Of a DNA stretch of 7,751 nt, positions 1-6,920 are shown piece after piece. Every line of letters begins with the position of its first letter. Position 1 is the first letter of the stretch. The notes below the pieces were generated by a model that was given only the letters and a program-made list of their open reading frames with translations, searched no databases and was not told the DNA's origin. Made by a program: the position numbers and the translations under genes. Location: positions 1 through 7,751 of the forward strand of contig JBGOUJ010000378.1 in NCBI GenBank assembly GCA_041477005.1, written 5' to 3'. Source of the DNA: JBGOUJ01 sp041477005. Its GTDB lineage: Bacteria > Acidobacteriota > Terriglobia > Bryobacterales > JACQDG01.

Positions 1-591
1 CTCGATGCGTCGGGACATCTGCCCACTTCGCTGGGTGATACACAGGTGCTGTTCGACGGCGTGCCGGCGCCGCTTTTCTTCGTGAGCCCTTTCCAGATCA
101 CCCTGCAGGCGCCGTACGGCGTGGCCGGCCAAGACAGCACCGTTGTGCAGATTTTTTACAAGAACATTTCTTCGAACTCCGTTGCGTTGCAGGTTGTGCC
201 GGCCGAGCCCGAAATCTTCACGGTCCTGGGCGCCAACACGGCGCTGGTTCTGAACCAGGATGGGGCGGTGAACTCCTCTGGGAACCCCGCCCGGGCGGGG
301 TCGATCGTGGTGCTGTATGCGACCGGCTGCGGGCAGATTTCACCGGCTCGAATCACCGGCGGGCCGGCTCAGGCCCCCTATGGGCAGCCCGTTCTTCCGG
401 CTTCGCTCAGGATCGGCGGGGCGGGGGCGGAGACTTTGTATGCCGGCGAGGCGCCCGGATTTGTAGGTTTGTTTCAGATCAACGCCCGCGTTCCTGCGAT
501 CGCAGGCATCACGGGTCCAACAGTGGCCTCGGTGCAACTTAACGTGGGAGGCCTTTCGAGCCGGACGGGCGTGACGATCTGGGTGCAGTAG
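1..591 (+). CDS. C-terminal part of a TIGR03437-family protein (5' end outside window)
   Basis: The frame is open from base 1 and ends at TAG 589-591, giving 196 residues of a longer protein whose start lies upstream; the GTG at 46 is internal. The fragment matches the C-terminal domain TIGR03437, typical of Solibacter-type Acidobacteria, where it ends large, usually exported proteins with varied N-terminal parts. Visible hallmarks are GVPAPLFFVSPFQITLQAP (residues 20-38), the central GNPARAGSIVVLYATGCGQ (94-112), ETLYAGEAPG (144-153) and LFQINARVP (157-165), ending in a beta-rich tail (VTIWVQ). The two ends of the domain resemble each other, which suggests two immunoglobulin-like beta units. 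No catalytic motif is seen, and the domain's function is not established. A role in cell-surface display or extracellular binding is only an inference. The missing N-terminal part would decide what the whole protein does. Confidence 0.9.
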   Translation, partial: LDASGHLPTSLGDTQVLFDGVPAPLFFVSPFQITLQAPYGVAGQDSTVVQIFYKNISSNSVALQVVPAEPEIFTVLGANTALVLNQDGAVNSSGNPARAGSIVVLYATGCGQISPARITGGPAQAPYGQPVLPASLRIGGAGAETLYAGEAPGFVGLFQINARVPAIAGITGPTVASVQLNVGGLSSRTGVTIWVQ

Positions 592-727
592 CGGTCGTCC
601 TGTTACGGGGCTGGCCGGCTCGGTCCAGGCGACGATGGCGTCTACCGGGACCGGGACCTGGACCTCCGGTCGGACCGCGCCAAACTTTCTGACGGGAACG
701 CGTGGGGCGGCACGCTGGAACGCCGCG
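592..727. other. Convergent intergenic gap with a weak hairpin
   Basis: This gap separates the stop codons of two convergent genes. The only structure I see is an inverted repeat, GACCGG at 649-654 and CCGGTC at 666-671, with an 11-base loop made of two copies of GACCT around a G. No T-run follows on either strand, so it is not a classical intrinsic terminator. It could still help end transcription from both sides. Open frames that cross the gap have low-complexity translations and do not look like genes. Confidence 0.3.
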
Positions 728-1573
728 TCACTTTCCTTCCAGGATCTCCGCCCCGCGAGCGGAAGCCTGGGCGTATACGGCGTCGAGAAAGTCGTGGAAG
801 CCCTGGGCGCCACGCCAGAACGGAAACTTTCCTAGCCGCTGCGGCAAAGCCGCGACCGCAAGCGCGACCGGCGCCCCTCCGGCCAGGTCTTCCGGCATGG
901 CGCCCGCGGCCCAAAACCGGGCCGGCGCGGCGGAAAGCGGCTCGGGCGCCGGAGTCTCCACCGCGGCGTCGGTCCTGCTCTCCCCCATGAGCGCGAGGAA
1001 TTCTTCGCGGTGCATCCCCCGCATCTTGAAGATCAAGAACGGGTCGCGGTCGAACTCCTCTCCGAGCAGATAGTACACCGCCGCGATATGCTTGCACGGG
1101 TTGGACCAGTCCGGACAGGAGCAATCGGTCGACAGGTCGTCGTATTGGGCCGGAAACAGCGACACGCCCGCGTCGCGGAACGCCTCGTCCATCTCGCGGG
1201 GCATCTCCCCGGCCAGCAATTTGGTGGCGAACACCGCCTGGCTCGACACTGCCACGGCCACCTTGGCCCACTCCTGCTTTTTGAGCGGCTTCACCCGGAT
1301 CTCGATTGCATAAGGCATCGGGCGCGATCCCTGCACTTGCGCCGAGATCTTGCCCTTCTCGATGCCGATCGAGAGTACCTGACCCCCGCGCGCATACCGG
1401 CGCCCACGCTGCAATCGCGCGCCGATGTGGAATCCATCCAGCACCGCGATCCAGCGCTTCGCCCACCAGCTCTCACCGAACGCGCCCCGCTTCGATTGCG
1501 CCCGGATTCCGCCCTTGGCCTGCCGCGGCCGCGAAGGCGGAAAGTAGCCGTGGTAGTAATCCCAGCGGTCCAT
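728..1573 (-). CDS. SWIM zinc-finger protein, partner of the SNF2 helicase
   Basis: The 281-residue product carries a clear SWIM zinc finger, CxCx6CxH, with Cys151, Cys153, Cys160 and His162 in the segment CSCPDWSNPCKH. It is followed by the helical stretch IAAVYYLLGEEFDRDPFLIF usual for this family. SWIM domains bind DNA or proteins, and bacterial members are often encoded beside SWI2/SNF2 ATPases, as here. The N-terminus (MDRWDYYHGYFPPSRP) and the FGESWWAKRWIAVLD segment (32-46) are also typical of these partner proteins. The C-terminal 80 residues are Ala- and Pro-rich, then end in a short WRGAQGFHDFL segment; I assign no domain there. There is no signal peptide or membrane segment, so it is probably cytoplasmic. 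ATG 1573 was chosen because it lies two bases after the helicase stop and has GGAGAG five bases upstream; the frame stays open further upstream but only as an out-of-frame shadow inside the helicase gene. Co-translation with the helicase is likely. Confidence 0.9.
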   Translation of the reverse strand: MDRWDYYHGYFPPSRPRQAKGGIRAQSKRGAFGESWWAKRWIAVLDGFHIGARLQRGRRYARGGQVLSIGIEKGKISAQVQGSRPMPYAIEIRVKPLKKQEWAKVAVAVSSQAVFATKLLAGEMPREMDEAFRDAGVSLFPAQYDDLSTDCSCPDWSNPCKHIAAVYYLLGEEFDRDPFLIFKMRGMHREEFLALMGESRTDAAVETPAPEPLSAAPARFWAAGAMPEDLAGGAPVALAVAALPQRLGKFPFWRGAQGFHDFLDAVYAQASARGAEILEGK

Positions 1574-1575
1574 GC

Positions 1576-4572
1576 TCACTCTCCCACTGCGTCCCTGCGC
1601 AGCGCGAACAGATCGCGCAACTGGGCGTTCGACATCTCGCTCAGCCACGCCTCGCCCGCCCCCACCACGCGTCCCGCGACATCTTTCTTGCGTTCGATCA
1701 TCTCGTCGATCTTCTCTTCCAGCGTCCCCGCGCAGACGAACTTGCGCACCTGGACGTTGCGGGTCTGCCCGATGCGAAACGCCCGGTCGGTGGCCTGGTT
1801 CTCCACCGCCGGATTCCACCAGCGGTCGAAGTGAAATACATGATTGGCGCTGGTCAGGTTCAGCCCGGTGCCGCCGGCCTTGAGCGACAGCAGGAACAGC
1901 CGCGGCCCGTCCTCCTGCGCGAACCGCTCCACCATGCGGTCGCGCTGTTTCTTCGGCGTTCCGCCGTGCAGGAACAGCACTTCCATGCCAAACGTCTCCT
2001 GGAGATGGCGATGCAGGATCTCCCCCATTTCCGTGAACTGCGTGAAAAGCAGCGAGCGGTCGCCCACTTCGAGCGTCTCCTCCAGCATTTCGCCGAGCCG
2101 CGCGAGTTTCCCGCTGCGTCCCTCGATGCTCGAGCGGTCCTTCAAGAACTGCGCCGGATGGTTGCACACCTGCTTGAGCTTCATCAGCGTCGCCAGCACC
2201 AGTCCCTTGCGCTCGATGCCCTCGGCCGATTCGATCGCCGCTTGCGCGTCCTTCACCACGGCTTCGTAGAGCGACGCCTGCTCCTTGGTCAGGTTGCAGA
2301 ACACCTTCATCTCGATCTTCTCGGGAAGGTCGGCGATGATGCTCCGGTCGGTTTTCAGCCTTCGCAGGATGAACGGTCCCGTGATGCGCCGCAGGCGCCC
2401 GGCCGCGGCTTGATCCGCGTACACCTGGATCGGCACGAAGAAGCGCTTCCGAAATCCGTTCTCGGAGCCGAGAAAACCGGGGTTCACGAACTCCATCAGG
2501 CTCCACAGATCGCCAACGTTGTTCTCCACCGGCGTGCCGGTCAGCGCCAGGCGGTAACCGCTCTTAAGCGACCGCGCCGCGCGAGCCTGCTTGGTCCCGG
2601 CGTTCTTGATATTCTGCGCCTCGTCCAGGATCACGCCAGCCCAGTCCACCTCTCGGAGAATCTCCTGGTCGCGGTGGAGCAAAGCGTAGCTGGAGACGAC
2701 CAGTGCATGCCGCGCGGCCTCCTTTTGGAAGGCCGCTCCGCGCTTGCGCCCGGCGCCGTGGTGCACCAGCACGGAGATCTCCGGCGTGAATCGGTCCGCT
2801 TCCTTCTGCCAGTTGCCGACCACCGATGTGGGGCACACCAGCAGCGCCGGCCGACGCTCGCCGGCCGCGCGGTCGCGCTCAATGAGCGCCAGCGTCTGGA
2901 TGGTCTTTCCCAGGCCCATGTCGTCGGCCAGGCACGCGCCCAGGCCCAGCCGCTTCAGGAACTCGATCCACGAATAGCCGCGCCGCTGATACGGCCGCAG
3001 CGTTCCCCGCAGGCGCTCCGGCTGCGGCAACTCCTCGAACGGCTCCCGCCCTTCCAGCCGCGCCAGCAGGTCCTTCACCCAGCCCGTTGCGGTCACGCCG
3101 TCGATTTCGAACGGCCCCGCGCCTCCCGCCGCCCCGATGGCCATCCGCACGACCTCGCGGGCCGTGACCTCGCCGGAGGGGTTCTGCTTCAGGAACTCCA
3201 GCGCCGCCTGGATCTCGGCGGAATTCACCTCCACCCATTGCCCGCGCAGCTTCACCAGCGGCGTCTTGAGCCTGGCCAGCGCCGTCAGCTCGGCGCGCGA
3301 GATTTTCTCGTCTCCCAGCGCGAGTTCCCAATCGAACTTCACCAGCGTGTCCAGCGACAAGCCGCCCGCGGCGGCCTTCGAGCCGCTCTTCACGCTGGCC
3401 CGCGCCTTCCACTGCGTCCCGGCGCCCCGGCGCGTCCACCACGCCGGCAGCATGACGCCGAATCCGCTCTGCTCGAGCGCGGGCGCGGTCTCGCGCAGGA
3501 ACTGGTGCGCGCCCGGAGCGTCCGTGAGAAATCCTTCCGGCGTCCGCTCCTTAAGACTGGCTTCGATGCGCGGGCAGATCGCCGCCGCCTGCCCCAGAGA
3601 GATCAGCAGGTGCTCGCGAACCGCGCCAGCGTCATGGCCCACCGCCGCTAGCGCGGTCCCCTTCGGCTTCCAGGCAACGGCTGCCGGAAGAATCAGGCTG
3701 GGATCCTTGGTCCCCTGCAACAAGTACTGAACGCTCCACGGCCCTTCATCCCGCTCCGGCTCTCCCAGGCGAAACGACGCGCGGAACGGCGCACGCGCGG
3801 AGACCTGAATCGGCCGCTGCCACTGCCGCACCTGATCCGCCAGCGCCCTGAGCTCGGCGGCGCTGTCCTCCATTGCGCCGTCTTCCGCCGCCAGCGCTTC
3901 GATCCAGCGATCGTGAAGGCTTTCGATCGCGCGCGGCGTTGCCGTGGACGCGGACGACCGCACCAGTCTGTCGACGGCAAATCCGGCGAACCCGGAAAGC
4001 ACAGTCTCCGCAGCCGTGTCCGGGGCGTCGCCGGCTTTTTCCCAGGTGAGCGCCCGCGCCGCCGAAGGCATCGCTTTGGCGAGCGCGTGCAAACGCGCGG
4101 CGTCCGATCCGGCGAACACCGGCGTCCACCGCGCCGCAAAACCGCCGTTTTCCGGCATCAGCCCCGGCAAGTACTGTCCGCGCATGACCAGGCCCGCCGC
4201 GAATCGCAGCGCCGCCGTCCAGTAGGAGAGATCTTCGCCGATCAGAACGCCTGGAGCCAACAGCCGCTTCCCCGCGCACGCCGCCAGCAGATCGATCGCC
4301 TGCCTCGCTTCGAGTGGCAGCACCGCAACTTTCGATGGCGCCAGGGAGCAGCCCTCATCGGCCGAAGCCGCATCGTCGAGGAGCGCGTTCGACGGCGCCG
4401 GCCGGCCTCCCCGAGCCGGAATCCACGCCACGGCCTGTCTCGCCGCGCGTTTGGGAAAAGTGAAGTCCGCGCCCAAATCAGCGAGCGCCGCCAGCAACGC
4501 CGCCCTCCCCGCTTCAGGCTCGCGCCACACCAGCAGTGCGTTCGGGCAAAACGCCGCGTGCAAGGCGATCAT
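1576..4572 (-). CDS. SNF2-family DEAD/DEAH-box ATPase (HepA/RapA-like superfamily 2)
   Basis: This 998-residue protein has a complete SNF2 ATPase core in its C-terminal half. Motif I is DDMGLGKT (550-557), Ia is LLVCPTSVVGNW (577-588), and II is a DEAQ box (650-653) in VILDEAQNIKN. Motif III is LALTGTPVENN (675-685), V is SLKAGGTGLNLT (896-907) and VI is QATDRAFRIGQ (926-936). All the usual ATP-binding and arginine-finger residues are present, so it should be an active ATP-driven DNA translocase or nucleoprotein remodeller. Residues of about 340-470 (WELALGDEKISRAEL, LVKLRGQWVEV) match the SNF2-associated domain DUF3670. Residues 1 to about 330 are Ala-rich with no domain I can name. The start ATG has GGAGAG nine bases upstream. 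The gene forms a two-gene unit with the SWIM protein. It lacks nuclease or methylase motifs, and its cellular target cannot be read from the sequence. The superfamily call is very secure; the exact role is not. Confidence 0.96.
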   Translation of the reverse strand: MIALHAAFCPNALLVWREPEAGRAALLAALADLGADFTFPKRAARQAVAWIPARGGRPAPSNALLDDAASADEGCSLAPSKVAVLPLEARQAIDLLAACAGKRLLAPGVLIGEDLSYWTAALRFAAGLVMRGQYLPGLMPENGGFAARWTPVFAGSDAARLHALAKAMPSAARALTWEKAGDAPDTAAETVLSGFAGFAVDRLVRSSASTATPRAIESLHDRWIEALAAEDGAMEDSAAELRALADQVRQWQRPIQVSARAPFRASFRLGEPERDEGPWSVQYLLQGTKDPSLILPAAVAWKPKGTALAAVGHDAGAVREHLLISLGQAAAICPRIEASLKERTPEGFLTDAPGAHQFLRETAPALEQSGFGVMLPAWWTRRGAGTQWKARASVKSGSKAAAGGLSLDTLVKFDWELALGDEKISRAELTALARLKTPLVKLRGQWVEVNSAEIQAALEFLKQNPSGEVTAREVVRMAIGAAGGAGPFEIDGVTATGWVKDLLARLEGREPFEELPQPERLRGTLRPYQRRGYSWIEFLKRLGLGACLADDMGLGKTIQTLALIERDRAAGERRPALLVCPTSVVGNWQKEADRFTPEISVLVHHGAGRKRGAAFQKEAARHALVVSSYALLHRDQEILREVDWAGVILDEAQNIKNAGTKQARAARSLKSGYRLALTGTPVENNVGDLWSLMEFVNPGFLGSENGFRKRFFVPIQVYADQAAAGRLRRITGPFILRRLKTDRSIIADLPEKIEMKVFCNLTKEQASLYEAVVKDAQAAIESAEGIERKGLVLATLMKLKQVCNHPAQFLKDRSSIEGRSGKLARLGEMLEETLEVGDRSLLFTQFTEMGEILHRHLQETFGMEVLFLHGGTPKKQRDRMVERFAQEDGPRLFLLSLKAGGTGLNLTSANHVFHFDRWWNPAVENQATDRAFRIGQTRNVQVRKFVCAGTLEEKIDEMIERKKDVAGRVVGAGEAWLSEMSNAQLRDLFALRRDAVGE
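1579..1584 (-). promoter_or_regulatory. Ribosome-binding site of the SWIM gene
   Basis: GGAGAG (minus strand) lies five bases before the ATG at 1573 and within the last codons of the SNF2 gene. It fixes the SWIM start against the much longer open frame upstream. It is part of an 11-base segment, GGAGAGTGAGC, that is repeated exactly before the SNF2 start. Confidence 0.7.
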
Positions 4573-4759
4573 GTGCGCTCACTCTCCAGGTAATGGGCGC
4601 GAGGCGACGTCGATGGGCCAGGCGGGCCTCCGCTATCGGCGCCGGCGTGACGAGTGCGAGCCAGCTTCGCGTCCAGCCGGCCCGCCCGCCCCACGTGCGC
4701 TTTGCGCGGCGCGCCGGCGGCGCCGGTCTGGAGAACCGCGGCGGCCATGTGGTAATGGG
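4573..4759. other. GC-rich spacer between the hydrolase and SNF2 genes
   Basis: This 187-base spacer holds the SNF2 ribosome-binding site at its left end. It also holds a cluster of GC-rich palindromes: GGCGCGCC at 4708-4715, a five-base-pair hairpin CCGGC/GCCGG at 4714-4726, and GCGC-TTT-GCGC at 4697-4707. No T-run follows the hairpins, so a classical terminator for the hydrolase gene is not supported. I found no convincing -35/-10 pair for the SNF2 gene. A minus-strand open frame of 64 codons spans the whole spacer (GTG 4763 to TGA 4569) and overlaps the genes on both sides by four bases (GTGA and ATGA). Its product is Ala/Gly/Arg-rich and resembles nothing I know. Confidence 0.35.
4582..4587 (-). 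promoter_or_regulatory. Ribosome-binding site of the SNF2 gene
   Basis: GGAGAG lies nine bases before ATG 4572 on the minus strand and supports that start. The surrounding GGAGAGTGAGC is identical to the segment before the SWIM gene. Confidence 0.65.
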
Positions 4760-6808
4760 TCACAGGTCGATGGCCACTACTTCATGGTCCAGAATCGAAG
4801 GCACGGTAAGGGTCAGGTGGCCGGCGGACTGCTCCACCCGCGGGGCCTGCCCGCTGACCAGAAGTTGCACCCGGGCGGCGCGGGTCCCTTCGGGCAACCG
4901 CACCCGCACCTGCTGCTCGCCCACCGGGATCAGCTCCCGAAACGGCCCCTTCATCATCATCGGGTTGGTGAGATTGACCAGGTGAACGGTCATCGACGCT
5001 TTCTGCCGCCACACGGTCACGTCCAGCACGCCGGGGCCGGTCACCGTGGCCGGCCTTTCCTCGTTTGCGGCCCATTCAACGGCGTTGCGCAGCAGCTTAC
5101 CATGATCGGGCGACATCACCTCCCAGAAGGTGCGGTCGATGTCCCAGGGAAAATAGACGATCCGGCTCTTGCCCAGGTCCCGCAGGAAAACACCGGGGAT
5201 GTCGGTCTTCGGCGTCCGCGGGTAAACCTCCTCCATCGGTAAATCGGGATACGACGGGACCAGCGTGAGAGGCGGGGCGGGGAATTTCTCGAGCGCCCGC
5301 ACCTCCAGACGCCAGGCGCCGTTGATGATGCGCTCGGCATCTTCCAGGCCGGCCAGCAGCGGATGGCGCCCCTCGACGTTCAAGTACGAGTTGTGCATCG
5401 GCCCTTCCATCCTGCCGTCGAACGCCACTCCGAAGACATCGGACAGCCCGAAGTTGGGCCGGCGGACTCCCCACTCGTCATATAGAGAAGTTTCGAACGT
5501 AGCCACGAGGCTGCCGCCGCGCTTCACGTACTCGCGGAGCTGCTCGCACTGCCGGTTGGAAAGAGCCGCGATGTTGGGCAGGAGCAGGACCTTGAATCGG
5601 TCGATGTGCTCCGGGTCGAGCAGCCGGTCGTGAACCATCTCGAACGGGACGCGGGCTTCGACGAGCGCGTGATAGAGGCCCAGGGTGTGGTCCTCGACCT
5701 TCTGCATCGCCCGCTCGCCTCCGTAGAAGGTGGCCGTCTGCTGGGAGTAGACCAGGGCCACGCGCGCGAGCGGCGCCTCGTTGCGCAGGTACTTCTCAGA
5801 CCGGTAGTGCCAGTTATAAATATCCTCCACGGCCTTCAGCCAGCGTTGGTCGCGCAGAGTGCCGGAGAACTTGGTGTACCACGGATACAGGCCGTTGGCG
5901 ATGCCGTCGGCCACCCAGATGCGGATTTCGGCGGCGCTCTGCACGGAGTCCTTCCAGCGGTAAGGCTCTTCCACCCCGACGCTGAAAATGCCGGCGATCG
6001 GTTTTCGTCCCAGCGTGGCGCGGTATTCCTTGCCGTTCTTTCCGTTGGTCCACGGCGGCATCAGGCCGCGGCGGGCCTGGCGGTCGGCGAACAGCGTCTC
6101 GGCCATCTCGCCGATCGTCTTCATGTCGAGGTTGCTCAGCGCCCCGCCCCCGGCGTTGGCGATGAAGCAGGCGCCGGGATTGATCTTGCGAATTTCGGAA
6201 TCCCAGAGGCGCCAGAGCTCGAACAGTCTCTGCTCGCGCCAGAGGATGTAATGCCGCCGTGCGGGGTCCTGCGGGTTGTTGGTGCGGGGCAGATCCATGC
6301 TATACGCGGCGCGGAAGTTGCGGCGGCAGTGCTGGCAGTAGCACATGCCCGACCCCGCCCAGCGGTTGGAAAAGATCCCGTCCACCTTATACCGGGACAC
6401 GATCTCCTTGGTGACCTCGGTCATGAACTCGAAGTTGTACGGACCGAGCGCGCAGGTGACCCAAAGCTCGGGCGTCGCCCAATGCCGGCGCGGGCGGCCG
6501 TCGGCCTCGACCGCGATCCAGTCCGGGTGTGCGTCATAGACATCCTGGTGCGCGGCATGGGGGTCGGTCCGCGCAACCACGACCATGCCCAGCTTGCGGC
6601 AGCCGGCCACCAGCTCGCCGAACGGATCGGTGTCTTTCATCCAGGCGCTGCGGTGGTGCAAGGGAATCTTGGTCGGATAGTACGCCACGCAGCCGCCGGC
6701 GCTCAGGCAGGCCGCATCGGAGTGCGTGCGCCGGAAGTAGTCCAGCCAGAAGCCCGGATCGTACAGCCCGGGATCGTTTTCCACCAGCGTAAGCTGCGAC
6801 CACCGCAT
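4760..6808 (-). CDS. Secreted glycoside-hydrolase-like protein (GHL6 type with beta-galactosidase trimerisation-like domain)
   Basis: From the first ATG the product has 682 residues. The N-terminal half (about 1-340) looks like the TIM-barrel of the hypothetical glycosyl hydrolase family GHL6. It has barrel-strand-like segments VVVARTDPHA (76-85), VDGIFSN (142-148) and a small Cys cluster, CYCQHC (Cys156, 158, 161), seen in related putative hydrolases. Residues of about 345-480 resemble the GH42 middle (trimerisation) domain, a Rossmann-like fold: ARVALVYSQQT, FKVLLLPNIAALSNRQCEQL, YVKRGGSLVATFETSLYDEWG. The C-terminal 120 residues are beta-rich and contain the odd run NPMMMKGP (615-622). Catalytic acids cannot be named with confidence, and the substrate is unknown; breakdown of a plant or microbial polysaccharide is a family-level guess. 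This ATG is probably not the true start: the same frame codes a twin-arginine signal just upstream (6809-6919), which would give 716-719 residues. The aldolase gene ends close upstream, so the two are probably co-transcribed. Confidence 0.85.
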   Translation of the reverse strand: MRWSQLTLVENDPGLYDPGFWLDYFRRTHSDAACLSAGGCVAYYPTKIPLHHRSAWMKDTDPFGELVAGCRKLGMVVVARTDPHAAHQDVYDAHPDWIAVEADGRPRRHWATPELWVTCALGPYNFEFMTEVTKEIVSRYKVDGIFSNRWAGSGMCYCQHCRRNFRAAYSMDLPRTNNPQDPARRHYILWREQRLFELWRLWDSEIRKINPGACFIANAGGGALSNLDMKTIGEMAETLFADRQARRGLMPPWTNGKNGKEYRATLGRKPIAGIFSVGVEEPYRWKDSVQSAAEIRIWVADGIANGLYPWYTKFSGTLRDQRWLKAVEDIYNWHYRSEKYLRNEAPLARVALVYSQQTATFYGGERAMQKVEDHTLGLYHALVEARVPFEMVHDRLLDPEHIDRFKVLLLPNIAALSNRQCEQLREYVKRGGSLVATFETSLYDEWGVRRPNFGLSDVFGVAFDGRMEGPMHNSYLNVEGRHPLLAGLEDAERIINGAWRLEVRALEKFPAPPLTLVPSYPDLPMEEVYPRTPKTDIPGVFLRDLGKSRIVYFPWDIDRTFWEVMSPDHGKLLRNAVEWAANEERPATVTGPGVLDVTVWRQKASMTVHLVNLTNPMMMKGPFRELIPVGEQQVRVRLPEGTRAARVQLLVSGQAPRVEQSAGHLTLTVPSILDHEVVAIDL

Positions 6809-6919
6809 GGGGCGGTCAATCCAACCGGGAGACGTGGCGGGTTTCGCCAGCGCGACAGCCGTCGCCGCCAGCGCCGAGGTCTCGAGGAACCCTCTGCGGG
6901 ATAGCTTTATGGTTTGGAT
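6809..6919 (-). other. Tat signal-peptide coding segment of the hydrolase, without a standard start codon
   Basis: Read in frame with the hydrolase, this stretch codes IQTIKLSRRGFLETSALA followed by ATAVALAKPATSPGWIDRP and then the ATG-encoded MRW. SRRGFL fits the twin-arginine consensus, and the Ala-rich stretch after it is a typical mildly hydrophobic core. VALA is a possible signal-peptidase site. A Tat signal implies export of a folded protein across the inner membrane. The frame opens after a TGA at 6931-6929. No ATG, GTG or TTG lies between that stop and the twin arginines, so initiation would need ATC (6919-6917) or ATA (6910-6908). Signal and downstream protein are clearly in one frame. 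Confidence 0.8.
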
Positions 6920-6920
6920 A

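Noticed and set aside
649..671. Intrinsic terminator between the convergent genes
   Set aside because: The stem is only six base pairs with an 11-base loop, and no T-run follows on either strand.
1574..2506. Upstream extension of the SWIM frame by 311 codons
   Set aside because: It overlaps the conserved helicase motifs in another frame, and its low-complexity Arg/Gly-rich translation is not protein-like. A good ribosome-binding site supports ATG 1573.
1306..3651. 781-codon open frame on the plus strand
   Set aside because: It lies wholly antisense to the SNF2 and SWIM genes. Its Arg/His/Gln/Leu-rich translation matches no family, as expected for a codon shadow in GC-rich DNA.
728..4572. 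SNF2-SWIM pair as part of a phage-defence island such as DISARM
   Set aside because: No methylase, nuclease, phospholipase-type or other defence partner is present, and the neighbours are an aldolase, a secreted hydrolase and a TIGR03437 protein.
5606..6904. 432-codon open frame on the plus strand
   Set aside because: It is antisense to the hydrolase gene, whose protein has clear family features and a Tat signal. The plus-strand product has no recognisable domain.
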